64,000 nt of DNA from Mucilaginibacter daejeonensis (GCF_020783335.1 NZ_CP086068.1:682001-746000); one strand, 5' to 3'; numbered from the stretch's first letter, positions 43,186 to 53,197 are shown. Notes: generated from the sequence alone by a model not told the origin. A program made the numbers and translations.

Positions 43186-46080
43186 ATGGATCAAAACCTT
43201 TACTCTTTTAGGATCTCACGTTGGCGGCAGTTGTTGTGCGCCCTTATCTGCGTGTTCAGCACGGCGGCTTTCGCAGCGCCCAAGCCATCGGTCATGCAGG
43301 TCAAATACCTATCGGGCCGTGGTAACCGTACTAATGTGATGTGGGATTTTTACTGTACCGGTGGTCGCAAAAGTGGTTACTGGACCAAGATCGCGGTGCC
43401 ATCATGTTGGGAGCAGCAAGGCTTTGGTAGCTACAACTACGGCCGCGATTACAAGACCTATGGCAAGAACTTTCGCTTTGCCGACGAGCAGGGAATCTAC
43501 AAGCTGAAATTTGATGTACCTAAGGCTTGGGCAGATATGGATGTGTACCTGGTATTCGAAGGATCGATGACCGATACTGAGGTGAAACTGAACGGACAAA
43601 GCGCCGGCGAGAAACATCAGGGCGCCTTTTACGAGTTCAAATACAACATTAACAACAAGCTTAAATTTGGCGGCAGCAATTTGCTGGAGGCCAAAGTAAG
43701 TAAGATGAGCAGCGATGCGTCGGTCAATAATGCTGAGCGTTTAGCCGACTACTGGGTCTTCGGTGGCATCTTCCGCCCGGTTTACCTGGCGGCTTACCCC
43801 AAGCAGCACATTAGCCGTTTGTCGGTGGATGCTAAAGCTAATGGCGAGTTCAGGATGCAGGTGTACCCGGCTAACCTTAAACAGGCCATGCAGGTGGTCA
43901 CCCAGATCACTGATGCCAAAGGTAAACTGGTTAAGAGTGTGACCGCTAATTTAAAAGCTAAAGATTCGGTATTGAACCTGACCACCAAGGTGGACCAGCC
44001 GCTACTATGGACCTCAGAAACACCCAACCTGTATAAGGTGAACGTAGCCTTAAAATCTGGAGGTAGAACCGTTTATCAAATTACCGAAAAGTTCGGTTTC
44101 CGTACCATCGAGATACGCAAAGGTGATGGCATTTATCTGAATGGTGTCAACATTAAAATGAAAGGGATCAACCGCCATAGCTGGTGGCCCGAGACCGGCC
44201 GTACACTTAACGACGACATTCAATTGATGGATGTTAAGCTGATGAAAGAAATGAACATGAATGCGGTGCGTATGTCGCATTACCCGCCCGATAAAAAGTT
44301 CCTGGAAGTGTGCGATTCATTGGGGCTATATGTTCTGGATGAATTAGCAGGCTGGCAAAAGGCCTACAGCACCGCGGCCGGTAAAAAGCTGGTAAAAGAG
44401 ATGGTGCTGCGCGATGAGAACCATCCATCCATCATTTTTTGGGATAACGGTAATGAGGGAGGTACCAACAAGGAACTGGACCAATACTTCACTCAATATG
44501 ACTTCACTAAGCGCCCGGTGATCCATCCGCATCATCGTCCGGGTAACGTTTTCAATGGCATCGACTGCAATCACTACGAAGATTATTACAGTACTAAGAG
44601 CATACTGGCCGATAGCAACATCTATATGCCTACCGAGTTCCTGCATGCGCAAGACGATGGTGGCGGTGCCACCGCACTGGCCGACTTTTGGGACCTGCAC
44701 TGGAAGTCAAAACGCTCGGGTGGTGGTTTTATTTGGGCTTTAGTAGATGAAGGCATCGTACGTACCGACCGGAACAACATCATCGATGTGAACGGCGTGA
44801 ACGCACCGGACGGTGTATTAGGCCCTCACCGTGAAAAGGAAGGCAGCTTTTATGCCATGCGCGAGATATACTCGCCGGTGCACATTACCATGAAAGATCT
44901 TCCGGCCGGTTTTAATGGCAGCATTCCGGTAGAGAATCGTTTCCATTTTACTGATCTCAACAAATGCAGCTTTAAATGGGAGCTGATCGATTACCGCAAG
45001 CCCAACGATGCTGATGCAGGACATATCGTAAAAAAGAACGGCACGCTTAAGGCGCCATCGATCGCTCCGTTGGCATCAGGTGACCTGCAGATCACTTTAC
45101 CGGCCGATTGGAAAAGCTATGATGCTTTGGCACTGTCAGCGTATGATCCTTTCCAGAACCTGCTGTACCGCTGGGTTTGGAAGAATACCAACGAACGCTT
45201 GTTGAACAACATCATGACCTTCGCGGGCAAAAATACCGTACAGGTGACCGAGACCGACTCGACGCTACAGACCAAGGCAGGTACCATCAGCATGACCTTC
45301 AGTAAAAAGAACGGACAGATCGTGGCCATGACCGGTAACACCGGTGATAACTTATCCTTCACCGGTGGGCCGATGCTGGTAAGCGGCAACGCCACGTTCA
45401 AAGATATTCGTCACCGTACCGAGGCCGATGGCGAACTGGTAGAAGTGAGCTATACCGGCGACCTCAAATATGCCCGTTGGAAAATGTTCAACAGCGGCTG
45501 GGTAAGCCTCGATTATGAGTATAGCCTGCCACAGGGCGATTATCAATATGCCGGGATCACCTTCAACTACCCTGAGAACTTTGTGTTAGGCGCCAAGTGG
45601 CTGGGCCGCGGCCCCTACCGCGTATGGAAGAACCGCTTGCAAGGTGTGGTAGATGATGTTTGGGACAATGCTTATAACAACACCCAAACCGGCAGTGCCC
45701 CATGGATCTTTCCGGAATTTAAAGGCTATTTTGCCAATATCACTTGGATGGAACTCAATACGGTCGAGGGCAAATTCGTGGTGGCTGCCAAGGAGCCTGA
45801 ATTGTATGTGCGGTTATTCGAGTTCTACGGACTGTCAGGTATCAAGCCGTTCCCTGGTCTGCCGGGTGGTAACCTATCGTTCCTGGATGCTATACCACCC
45901 GAGGGTACCAAATTAGGTTTGAAGATAGACCCGGTAACACCTAAATTAGGACCAACGAGCGAGCTTAATCATTTAGGCCGCACCACTAAGCGTACCTTGT
46001 ATTTTTATTTTGGCTTGTTGGAAAGAGCAGGCAAGAACCAGCAGAACTTTACCCGACCGGTTAAAGATGAGCTATTCTAA
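43186..46080 (+). CDS. Glycoside hydrolase family 2 (beta-galactosidase-like)
   Basis: A 964-residue exported enzyme (signal peptide to about STAAFAAP). Domains in order: sugar-binding jelly roll (about 60-210), immunoglobulin-like domain, TIM barrel (about 310-600) and further beta domains. The acid/base is Glu424 (WDNGNEGG) and the nucleophile Glu484 (PTEFLHAQ); RHSWWPETGR and RMSHYPPDK are further barrel motifs. It opens a four-gene cluster with rhamnose and arabinose functions, so a beta-galactoside or beta-glucuronide within a plant polysaccharide is a likely target. Confidence 0.92.
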   Translation: MDQNLYSFRISRWRQLLCALICVFSTAAFAAPKPSVMQVKYLSGRGNRTNVMWDFYCTGGRKSGYWTKIAVPSCWEQQGFGSYNYGRDYKTYGKNFRFADEQGIYKLKFDVPKAWADMDVYLVFEGSMTDTEVKLNGQSAGEKHQGAFYEFKYNINNKLKFGGSNLLEAKVSKMSSDASVNNAERLADYWVFGGIFRPVYLAAYPKQHISRLSVDAKANGEFRMQVYPANLKQAMQVVTQITDAKGKLVKSVTANLKAKDSVLNLTTKVDQPLLWTSETPNLYKVNVALKSGGRTVYQITEKFGFRTIEIRKGDGIYLNGVNIKMKGINRHSWWPETGRTLNDDIQLMDVKLMKEMNMNAVRMSHYPPDKKFLEVCDSLGLYVLDELAGWQKAYSTAAGKKLVKEMVLRDENHPSIIFWDNGNEGGTNKELDQYFTQYDFTKRPVIHPHHRPGNVFNGIDCNHYEDYYSTKSILADSNIYMPTEFLHAQDDGGGATALADFWDLHWKSKRSGGGFIWALVDEGIVRTDRNNIIDVNGVNAPDGVLGPHREKEGSFYAMREIYSPVHITMKDLPAGFNGSIPVENRFHFTDLNKCSFKWELIDYRKPNDADAGHIVKKNGTLKAPSIAPLASGDLQITLPADWKSYDALALSAYDPFQNLLYRWVWKNTNERLLNNIMTFAGKNTVQVTETDSTLQTKAGTISMTFSKKNGQIVAMTGNTGDNLSFTGGPMLVSGNATFKDIRHRTEADGELVEVSYTGDLKYARWKMFNSGWVSLDYEYSLPQGDYQYAGITFNYPENFVLGAKWLGRGPYRVWKNRLQGVVDDVWDNAYNNTQTGSAPWIFPEFKGYFANITWMELNTVEGKFVVAAKEPELYVRLFEFYGLSGIKPFPGLPGGNLSFLDAIPPEGTKLGLKIDPVTPKLGPTSELNHLGRTTKRTLYFYFGLLERAGKNQQNFTRPVKDELF

Positions 46081-46155
46081 AATAATTGAGTTAAAGCAAG
46101 GGTGACGACCTTAAATGGTGTCATTACCTTACAGAGAACAGAACCAATTTAACCT

Positions 46156-46194
46156 GACCATATCATCTCATGCAACACATGAGGTGATATGGTC
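46156..46194. promoter_or_regulatory. Long palindrome between GH2 and rhaM genes
   Basis: Two 17-nt arms (GACCATATCATCTCATG and CATGAGGTGATATGGTC) around a 5-nt loop pair with only one G-U. It lies 15 nt before the rhaM ATG. It has no T-run, so it is not a standard terminator; it could protect or separate mRNA segments or be a regulator's operator. Confidence 0.65.
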
Positions 46195-46209
46195 ATTATG
46201 CGATAGACC

Positions 46210-46521
46210 ATGCAAAAAGTTGCTTTCAAGATGAAGCTGCTACCAGGCTTCAAAGATGAATACAAAAAGCGCCATGATGAGATATGGCCTGAGCTTTTGG
46301 CATTGCTGAAAGAGAACGGCATCAGTGATTACACGATCTTTTTAGACGAGGAGACCGATACGCTGTTCGGTGTACAAATGCTATCGGGGCAGTCGTCGCA
46401 GGACCTTGGCGCTACCGACATCGTTAAGCGTTGGTGGGCCTACATGGCCGATATCATGGAGACCAATCCTGATAATTCCCCGGTAAGCACTCCGCTCACC
46501 CAAGTATTTCACCTTGACTAA
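46210..46521 (+). CDS. rhaM: L-rhamnose mutarotase
   Basis: Interconverts alpha and beta anomers of L-rhamnose. The 103-residue ferredoxin-like protein shows KMKLLPGFKDEYKKRHDEIWPEL (catalytic His in KRHDEIW; conserved residues), ISDYTIFLDEETDTLFGV and KRWWAYMADIMETN. Placed between two glycosidase genes and 11 nt before the GH106 gene, it points to rhamnose release by the cluster. Confidence 0.92.
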   Translation: MQKVAFKMKLLPGFKDEYKKRHDEIWPELLALLKENGISDYTIFLDEETDTLFGVQMLSGQSSQDLGATDIVKRWWAYMADIMETNPDNSPVSTPLTQVFHLD

Positions 46522-46532
46522 ACTAAGCAACT

Positions 46533-49313
46533 ATGCATTTTAAGCGATCGATATACATTATGGCTTTGTGTGCTACGGCCACATCGGCCATGGCACAAAG
46601 CACTAAAAGTACGGTTTGGCCTGTCATCAAGACCGAGGCCCGCCCTTGGACCCGCTGGTGGTGGATGGGCAACGCGGTCGATAAACCCAATATTGGCAAC
46701 CTGTTGAAAGAATACAAGCACGCCGGCCTGGGTGGGGTTGAGGTAACGCCGATCTATGGCGCTATAGGCTATGAGAGCCGTTACATCGATTTCCTGTCGC
46801 CCAAGTGGATGGATATGCTGACCTACACTCACACCGCGGCCGCGCAACTGGGCATGGGTGTTGATATGAATACAGGTACCGGTTGGCCGTTCGGCGGTCC
46901 GCAGATCAAACCTGCCGATGCCGCATCGCGCCTCATCGTGCAGACCTATAAATTAGCCCCAGGGCAAACACTGAAAGAGGCTGTCCGCGTGAATGACCCG
47001 AAGCAGCGCGATGTGGCGGTGTTGCAAGCCGTTGTAGCGTATGATGATAAAGGCAATGCCACTGATCTGACCGCCAAGGTGGATGCCTCGGGTAACCTAA
47101 ATATGCCTGCCGTTAGCGTCAATACGGAGATATACGCTGCCTTTGCCGGTAAGACCTTGCAAAAGGTGAAACGTGCTGCCCCAGGCGGCGACGGTTATAC
47201 GCTGGATCACTTATCTAAAACCGCTACCGACGTATACCTGGCCCGCTTCACCAATGCGTTCAAAAATTCAAAAGGCGCTCATGTAAGGGCGTTCTTTAAC
47301 GATAGTTACGAGGTGTTCGGGGCCGATTGGTCGCCTGACCTTTTCGCTTCTTTCATTAAAGATCATGGCTATGACCTGCGTCTTCATCTGCGCGAGCTCA
47401 TGGGCACCGATAAGAGTGAGACCGTTGGTCGCATCAAATCTGACTACCGTGAGACCATGAGCAACATGCTGCTGCATAACTTCACGCAGAACTGGACCAA
47501 TTGGGCGCATAGTCTAAAAAGCATCACCAAGAACCAGTCACACGGCTCGCCGGGCAATTTGCTTGACCTATATGGCACGGTAGATATTCCCGAGTGCGAG
47601 ACCTTTGGCTCCAGCAAATTCACTATCCCCGGCCTGCGCCGTGATAGCGCCGATGTACGCAACGTTGACCCTGACCCGATCATGCTCAAGTTCGCATCCT
47701 CGGCCGGACACGTGAACAGCAAGCCACTCGTATCCAGCGAGACCTTTACCTGGTTGACCGAACATTTCAAGACCGCGTTCTCACAATGCAAGCCAGAGGT
47801 GGAGCAACTGTTCCTGGCCGGGGTGAATCATGTGTTCTACCACGGCACTACTTACTCACCGGCCGATGTCAAGTTTCCGGGATGGTTATTCTATGCATCT
47901 ATGAACATGGTGCCAAGCAATAGCTTGTGGAGCCATGCCACCGGCTTGAACGGCTATATTGCCCGGGTACAATCGGTATTACAAGCTGGCAAGGCCGATA
48001 ACGAAGTGCTGATGTACTGGCCTATATATGATGCCTGGAACGAGCCTAAAGGGATGGATATTCCGTTCCGTGTACATGATATTGACGAGTGGCTGCATCC
48101 CACTAAATTTTATAAGGATGCCAATGAATTGCAGGACAAAGGCTACAGCATCGATTTTGTATCAGATATGGCCTTGTCAAAAAGTACAGGCAGTAAGGGT
48201 GGAATTAAGACAAGTGCTAAGGCCAATTACAAAGTGTTGGTGGTGCCGCAATGCAAAATGATGCCCTTGCCGACCTTGCAGCAGATCATCCGGCTGGCGT
48301 CAGAAGGCGCTACGGTGATCTTTCAAAGCTTACCTCAGGACGTACCCGGTTTCGCCGACCTCGAGAATCGCCGCAAAAAGTTACGTGACATGCTATCGGC
48401 AATGAACTTCGTGAAAGGGGGCGATGGTCTGCAGCAAACACTGATCGGCAAAGGCAAGATCATTTTAGCTAATGATCTTGACAACGCGATGGCCAAGATC
48501 GGGGTGAACGGTGAGCAACTGATCAACACCGGATTAAAATTTATCAGGCGTGATGTTGACGGCAGTAAATATTATTATCTGGTTAACCATACCAGCAAAG
48601 CCATCGATACCCGCATCCCATTGAACGGTAAATATGCCTCGGCCACCATTATGGACCCGCAAAGCGGCAGCTACGGCGCTGCTCCGGTAAGTGTTAGCGG
48701 CAACCGAAGCAATGTACGCGTACAACTGCAAAGCGGTGAGGCGTTGATCGTATTAGCGAGCATTCAGCCTAGATCAGCATCACCTAAATGGAAATATTTG
48801 GAAAAAGCGGATGCACAAACCGAATTAAAAGGCCCATGGGAACTACGATTCACTACCGGTGGACCTGCATTGCCATCAGTTAAAAAACTGGAAAAACTGA
48901 CCTCGTGGACCGCCTTGGGTGATACCACCGCGGTCAACTTTTCTGGTACCGGCGTTTATACTACCAGCTTCGAAGTGGCTAAAAAGGCTACAGGTGAGTA
49001 TGTGCTTGACTTGGGTAAAGTAGACGAAAGTGCCCGCGTTTGGGTCAACGGACAAGAGGTAGGCATTTTATGGAGCATCCCGTTCAAAGCCAGGGTAGGT
49101 AAATACTTGAAGGCTGGTAAGAACACTATTAAGATCGAGGTGAATAACCTGATGGCCAACCGCATGAGGTATATGGATCAACACAAGATCGAGTGGCGCA
49201 AGTATCACGAGATCAATTTTGTGAACATCAACTATAAGCCATTCGATGCTTCAAATTGGGAGCCAATGCCTTCGGGGTTGTTGGGGCCTGTCAAGTTGGT
49301 GCATTGTCAATAA
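46533..49313 (+). CDS. GH106-type alpha-L-rhamnosidase
   Basis: A 926-residue exported protein (signal peptide cleaved after TSAMAQ). The start of the mature part, ARPWTRWWWMGNAVDKPNI, then GGVEVTPIYG and MGVDMNTGTGWPFGG, match GH106 family enzymes. The barrel is followed by a C-terminal jelly roll with VWVNGQEVGILWSIPFK. Release of terminal alpha-L-rhamnose fits the neighbouring mutarotase. The catalytic Glu pair cannot be fixed from sequence alone. Confidence 0.85.
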   Translation: MHFKRSIYIMALCATATSAMAQSTKSTVWPVIKTEARPWTRWWWMGNAVDKPNIGNLLKEYKHAGLGGVEVTPIYGAIGYESRYIDFLSPKWMDMLTYTHTAAAQLGMGVDMNTGTGWPFGGPQIKPADAASRLIVQTYKLAPGQTLKEAVRVNDPKQRDVAVLQAVVAYDDKGNATDLTAKVDASGNLNMPAVSVNTEIYAAFAGKTLQKVKRAAPGGDGYTLDHLSKTATDVYLARFTNAFKNSKGAHVRAFFNDSYEVFGADWSPDLFASFIKDHGYDLRLHLRELMGTDKSETVGRIKSDYRETMSNMLLHNFTQNWTNWAHSLKSITKNQSHGSPGNLLDLYGTVDIPECETFGSSKFTIPGLRRDSADVRNVDPDPIMLKFASSAGHVNSKPLVSSETFTWLTEHFKTAFSQCKPEVEQLFLAGVNHVFYHGTTYSPADVKFPGWLFYASMNMVPSNSLWSHATGLNGYIARVQSVLQAGKADNEVLMYWPIYDAWNEPKGMDIPFRVHDIDEWLHPTKFYKDANELQDKGYSIDFVSDMALSKSTGSKGGIKTSAKANYKVLVVPQCKMMPLPTLQQIIRLASEGATVIFQSLPQDVPGFADLENRRKKLRDMLSAMNFVKGGDGLQQTLIGKGKIILANDLDNAMAKIGVNGEQLINTGLKFIRRDVDGSKYYYLVNHTSKAIDTRIPLNGKYASATIMDPQSGSYGAAPVSVSGNRSNVRVQLQSGEALIVLASIQPRSASPKWKYLEKADAQTELKGPWELRFTTGGPALPSVKKLEKLTSWTALGDTTAVNFSGTGVYTTSFEVAKKATGEYVLDLGKVDESARVWVNGQEVGILWSIPFKARVGKYLKAGKNTIKIEVNNLMANRMRYMDQHKIEWRKYHEINFVNINYKPFDASNWEPMPSGLLGPVKLVHCQ

Positions 49314-49349
49314 TTGTATATTATTGTGGCTGAACTTCGCATCCGCACC

Positions 49350-51335
49350 ATGACCCCTAAAAATTTTCTATCGTTAGTCGTATCGATCTCGCTTAGCACA
49401 GCAGCCATGGCACAAAAAAGTACCCCGATCGTGATCAACACCGATCAGCTGACCGCTAAGGTACAACCCACCATGTGGGGCGTTTTTTTTGAAGATATCA
49501 ACTTAGGGGGCGATGGTGGCCTTTACGCCGAAATGGTGAAGAATCGCTCGTTCGAGTTCACCACCCCGTTGATGGGTTGGAGCGTTAAGGGCAGTAAATT
49601 ATCTGAAGGTGATGTGCTGGTACTGAACCGCGGGAAAGAATCACCCAACAATCCTCGCTTTTTGCGGGTAAATGTCAAGAATGCCACAGCAAAAGGTGAT
49701 GTTACGCTAACTAACGAAGGCTTTCGTGGCATGGGCATCAAAAAAGGCCTGTCGTACCAATTTTCGTTGATGTACAGGCAGGCAGCGCGCGGCATCAAGA
49801 TCCATGCGGATCTGCTCGATGAACAAGGCAACAGCATCGGTAGTACGGTTTTGACTCCTTCGCTAACGGGCGATACCTGGCATAAGGCCGACATTAAATT
49901 CACCGCTACCGAGGGTGCTCAGAAAGGTAAACTGCAGTTGTGGATGGAAGGCAACGGCCGCATCGACCTGGATATGATATCGCTTTTCCCGGGTGATACC
50001 TGGAAAGGCAGAGCGGGTGGCCTGCGGGCCGATATGGTGCAAATGCTGGCCGATATGAAACCTGGTTTTGTACGTTTCCCAGGCGGCTGTATCGTTGAGG
50101 GCCGTGATCTGGCCAATCGTTACCAATGGAAAAAGACCATAGGCCCGATCGAAGACCGCGAGACCATCATTAACCGCTGGAACACAGAGTTCAAGCACCG
50201 TGCAACACCTGATTACTTCCAATCATTCGGTCTGGGCTTTTTTGAATACTTTCAGATGGCCGAAGATATTGGCGCCGAGCCGTTGCCGATCATCAATTGT
50301 GGCATGGCCTGCCAGTACAACACTGCCGAGCTGGTGCCTATGGATGAGTTAGGCGCATACGTGCAGGATGCCCTTGACCTTATTGAATTTGCCAATGGCG
50401 ATGTGAATACCACCTGGGGTAAAAAACGTGCCGAGATGGGACACCCTGCACCTTTTCATTTAAAGATGATGGGTGTGGGTAACGAGAATTGGGGACCGCA
50501 ATACCTGGAGCGCCTGGCCGTATTTACCAAGGCGATCAAAGCCAAATATCCCGACTTTAAGATCGTGAACAGCTCGGGTACGGATCCTAATGGTGCGCGT
50601 TTTGATCTGCTGAACACCGCACTGCGCCAGTCGAAAGCCGACCTGATCGATGAGCATTACTACCGTGAACCTGAGTGGTTCCTGAGCAATGCCTCGCGTT
50701 ATGATAGCTATGATCGCAACGGTTCAAAAGTATTTGCGGGTGAGTATGCTGCGCAGAGCAAAGGCACCTCAAGCCCGCTCACGCAAAATAACTGGAAAAG
50801 CGCTATGGCCGAAGCGGCCTTCATGACCGGCCTTGAACGCAATGCTGGCGTAGTGAACATGGCCTCATACGCACCACTTTTTGCCAATGTAGAAGGCTGG
50901 CAGTGGACGCCAGACATGATCTGGGTCGACAATCTGCACATTTACGGTACACCTAATTACTACGTACAAAAGCTGTACTCGCTCAATAAAGGTACCGATG
51001 TGGTAAGCATTACCCGCGATGGTCAGCCACTGGCCGGTAAGGACAGCCTGTACGCATCAGCTGTGATCGACCAAAAGGCTGGCCAGCTGATCGTGAAGAT
51101 CGTGAACGCGGCCAACAAGGTACAGCAGCAAGATATCAAACTCAATGGCACGAAGAAGCCCGCAGGAGCAGGTAAGCTATACGCCATGGCCGATAACGAT
51201 GTTAACGCAGTGAACAACTTTGAAAAGACCCGTAACGTAGCGCCTGCCGAAGAAAAATTTAGCGCGAAGGGACGTGACCTCAAATTGTCATTGAAGCCAT
51301 ACTCTTTCACGGTCATCAGGCTGCCGCTTAAGTAA
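49350..51335 (+). CDS. GH51 alpha-L-arabinofuranosidase
   Basis: A 661-residue exported enzyme (signal cleaved after TAAMAQ). After the GVFFEDINLGGDGGLYAEMV start comes a carbohydrate-binding insert (about 75-210), the TIM barrel and the C-terminal beta domain ending LSLKPYSFTVIRLP. The acid/base is Glu379 (GVGNENWG) and the nucleophile Glu465 (VFAGEYAAQ). ATG at 49350 is used; the frame's earlier start is a TTG that abuts the GH106 stop. It removes arabinofuranosyl side chains, completing the cluster's activities. Confidence 0.93.
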   Translation: MTPKNFLSLVVSISLSTAAMAQKSTPIVINTDQLTAKVQPTMWGVFFEDINLGGDGGLYAEMVKNRSFEFTTPLMGWSVKGSKLSEGDVLVLNRGKESPNNPRFLRVNVKNATAKGDVTLTNEGFRGMGIKKGLSYQFSLMYRQAARGIKIHADLLDEQGNSIGSTVLTPSLTGDTWHKADIKFTATEGAQKGKLQLWMEGNGRIDLDMISLFPGDTWKGRAGGLRADMVQMLADMKPGFVRFPGGCIVEGRDLANRYQWKKTIGPIEDRETIINRWNTEFKHRATPDYFQSFGLGFFEYFQMAEDIGAEPLPIINCGMACQYNTAELVPMDELGAYVQDALDLIEFANGDVNTTWGKKRAEMGHPAPFHLKMMGVGNENWGPQYLERLAVFTKAIKAKYPDFKIVNSSGTDPNGARFDLLNTALRQSKADLIDEHYYREPEWFLSNASRYDSYDRNGSKVFAGEYAAQSKGTSSPLTQNNWKSAMAEAAFMTGLERNAGVVNMASYAPLFANVEGWQWTPDMIWVDNLHIYGTPNYYVQKLYSLNKGTDVVSITRDGQPLAGKDSLYASAVIDQKAGQLIVKIVNAANKVQQQDIKLNGTKKPAGAGKLYAMADNDVNAVNNFEKTRNVAPAEEKFSAKGRDLKLSLKPYSFTVIRLPLK

Positions 51336-51353
51336 GAAGAGTTACCAAAACAA

Positions 51354-51385
51354 AACACCTCATAACGGAAGCTATGAGGTCTTTT
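51354..51385. terminator. Bidirectional terminator between GH51 and Gfo/Idh genes
   Basis: An 8-bp core stem (ACCTCATA with TATGAGGT) with A-rich left and T-rich right flanks lies between convergent genes. Confidence 0.72.
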
Positions 51386-51395
51386 GTTTTGGGCC

Positions 51396-52751
51396 CTACA
51401 ATTTGGGTTCCCAACCCGGCGCGTAGGTCCGTCGCCAGAGTTTTTGTGCTTTCGCATCATGCAGGATGTGACCGTTGGATGGGTCGATATGCAGGTCGCG
51501 GCCTACCCGCCAGGCTATGTTGCCCAGTTGCATGGCTAACACGCTTTTTTGACCTATGGTCACGTCGCAACTTGGCTTCTTGTTATCGCGTATAGCCTGT
51601 AAAAAGTTAACCACGTGCAGGCTATCCAACCCTAAGCTTGGGCTGGCCGTGTTACGCCCCTGTAAGGCTGGGTCTTCGGCTGGGCCGTTCTTGCTGATCT
51701 GCTTCACCACTTTACCGGCCAGGTCATAAATGGTATAAGTTTCACCGTCGGTGTCCAGGCTGCCATTATCTCCATAAAATATCACGCCACGATCGGCGCC
51801 TTCTATTTTGCGCCCGTTCGAGCTGCGGTTCTCCCACATGAGCGATACTCTTCCGGGGTAATCCATAGAAACGATCTGCGTATCGGGCGTTTGCCACGCA
51901 TCTTTAAATTGATAACGGCCACCCACCGAGGTCACGCGCGTAGGCAGATCAACCCCCAATCCCCATAGCGCGAGGTCTACCTCGTGGGTGCCGTTGTTCA
52001 AGGCCTCGCCGGTACCGTAATCCCACAACCAATGCCAGTTATAGTGGATCAGTCCATCCTGATAAGGCTGGCGGGGAGCAGGTCCCTGCCATAATTCATA
52101 GTTCAGCCATTCAGGTACCGCTGCCGGCGTTAATTGCATGGCTTTACGCGCATTGGTGTACCAGCATTTGGCAAAGTATACCCGGCCGATCACGCCGTTG
52201 TGTAACTCCTCCATGCATTGTATGGCCAAAGGCGATGATCGGCGCTGAGCGCCCATCTGCACCACTATTTTGTATTTCTGTGCTGCTGCTACGGCCAATT
52301 CGCCCTCGTGTGGGTTGTGGCTCAGTGGCTTTTCTACATAAACATGTTTGCCGGCCTGGCAACCTAAAATGGTCATGGGCGCATGCCAGTGGTCGGGTGT
52401 GGCTATGTAAATGGCGTCCACATCTTTATCGTTCAAAACGTTCCTGAAGTCGCCTTCGCCCTTAGGTGTATCAGTGGTCCCGGTCGCCTTTTGGATCTTC
52501 TTTTGAGTGATAGGTATGGTACGCGAGTCCACATCGCATACACTGGTCACCAGGCATTTGTCCTGTTTGGCAAATGTGGTGCACATGCTCCCACCGCGGC
52601 CGTTAAGCCCAATGATGGATACATGGACGCGGTCGTTAGCACCAATGATGCGGTTATAGCTTTTAGCGCTAAAGCCGAACGCGCTGCCACCAAATGCTAC
52701 ACTGCCGGTAGCGATAGCCATCTTTTTGATAAAGTCTCTTCTTTGCTCCAT
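51396..52751 (-). CDS. Tat-exported Gfo/Idh/MocA-family oxidoreductase
   Basis: A 451-residue protein with a twin-arginine-like signal (QRRDFIKKMAIATGS). The Rossmann domain reads VHVSIIGLNGRGGSM, then DAIYIATPDHWHAP and KHVYVEKPLSHNP with the EKP motif. The C-terminal alpha/beta domain follows, including HYNWHWLWDYGTGEALNNG. Such periplasmic members oxidise or modify sugars; the substrate is unknown. It faces the glycosidase cluster and may handle its products. Confidence 0.9.
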   Translation of the reverse strand: MEQRRDFIKKMAIATGSVAFGGSAFGFSAKSYNRIIGANDRVHVSIIGLNGRGGSMCTTFAKQDKCLVTSVCDVDSRTIPITQKKIQKATGTTDTPKGEGDFRNVLNDKDVDAIYIATPDHWHAPMTILGCQAGKHVYVEKPLSHNPHEGELAVAAAQKYKIVVQMGAQRRSSPLAIQCMEELHNGVIGRVYFAKCWYTNARKAMQLTPAAVPEWLNYELWQGPAPRQPYQDGLIHYNWHWLWDYGTGEALNNGTHEVDLALWGLGVDLPTRVTSVGGRYQFKDAWQTPDTQIVSMDYPGRVSLMWENRSSNGRKIEGADRGVIFYGDNGSLDTDGETYTIYDLAGKVVKQISKNGPAEDPALQGRNTASPSLGLDSLHVVNFLQAIRDNKKPSCDVTIGQKSVLAMQLGNIAWRVGRDLHIDPSNGHILHDAKAQKLWRRTYAPGWEPKL

Positions 52752-53122
52752 GATTTTAGAGTGGATCTGTTATTGGTTATCGGAACAGGAATGGTTCATG
52801 TAATAGCGTTCATGACCGAGTTGACCAATTGTGAACTCTGCTGTTTCAACAGTGTGGGTATCTCCGATCTGACCAAGGGCGGTCAGTTCATTAGATGACG
52901 TTAGAGCAAAAGCCAGATCAGCGCATACCGTGCTGGCCAGCGCAAAGAGTAAAGGTGGTCTCATTTAGGTTATCTTGATAAAGGTTATACTCTATTAGAG
53001 ACCTATTTTGAATGATACTCACACAGGCGTTTCAAAATATGGCATTAGTAGCGCGGAAGCTGTTCTATAAATTTAGGGAAAGATACCCGGTAGACGTCCG
53101 GACCGAGGATGGGTAGTAAATA
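52752..53122. other. Intergenic stretch without a convincing gene
   Basis: Upstream of the Gfo/Idh gene. A 64-codon minus-strand reading frame (52770-52964) starts with a hydrophobic run but has no family resemblance or clear ribosome binding site, and I do not call it. I see nothing else beyond presumed promoter sequence. Confidence 0.5.
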
Positions 53123-53152
53123 AAAACCTCTGAGCTAATGTTCAGAGGTTTT
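53119..53152 (-). terminator. Terminator retained next to the tRNA 3' fragment
   Basis: On the minus strand an 11-bp perfect stem (AAAACCTCTGA with TCAGAGGTTTT) is followed by TTATTTA. It lies just downstream of the tRNA-like 3' end at 53175-53197 and is probably the terminator of the original tRNA gene. Confidence 0.75.
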
Positions 53153-53174
53153 CGTTGTCTTTGGGGTTAGACCT

Positions 53175-53197
53175 TGTGATCCCGCTGGGACTCGAAC
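53175..53197 (-). other. tRNA 3'-end fragment, probable attachment site (attL/attR)
   Basis: On the minus strand the sequence GTTCGAGTCCCAGCGGGATC is the T-loop (TTCGAGT), the 3' T-stem arm (CCCAG) and the 3' acceptor strand (CGGGATC) of a tRNA, followed by discriminator A. The rest of a tRNA is absent: the bases on the 5' side do not complete the T-stem. This is the expected duplicated core left by an element that integrates into a tRNA 3' end. The recombinase gene lies 260 nt away. Confidence 0.72.

Noticed and set aside
52383..52898. 171-codon plus-strand frame opposite the Gfo/Idh gene start
   Set aside because: It is antisense to a well-supported gene and its residue make-up is typical of a shadow frame.
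52770..52964. 64-codon minus-strand frame starting with a hydrophobic run, just upstream of the Gfo/Idh gene
   Set aside because: The start resembles a signal peptide, but the rest has no domain character, no recognisable family and no supporting terminator or spacing.
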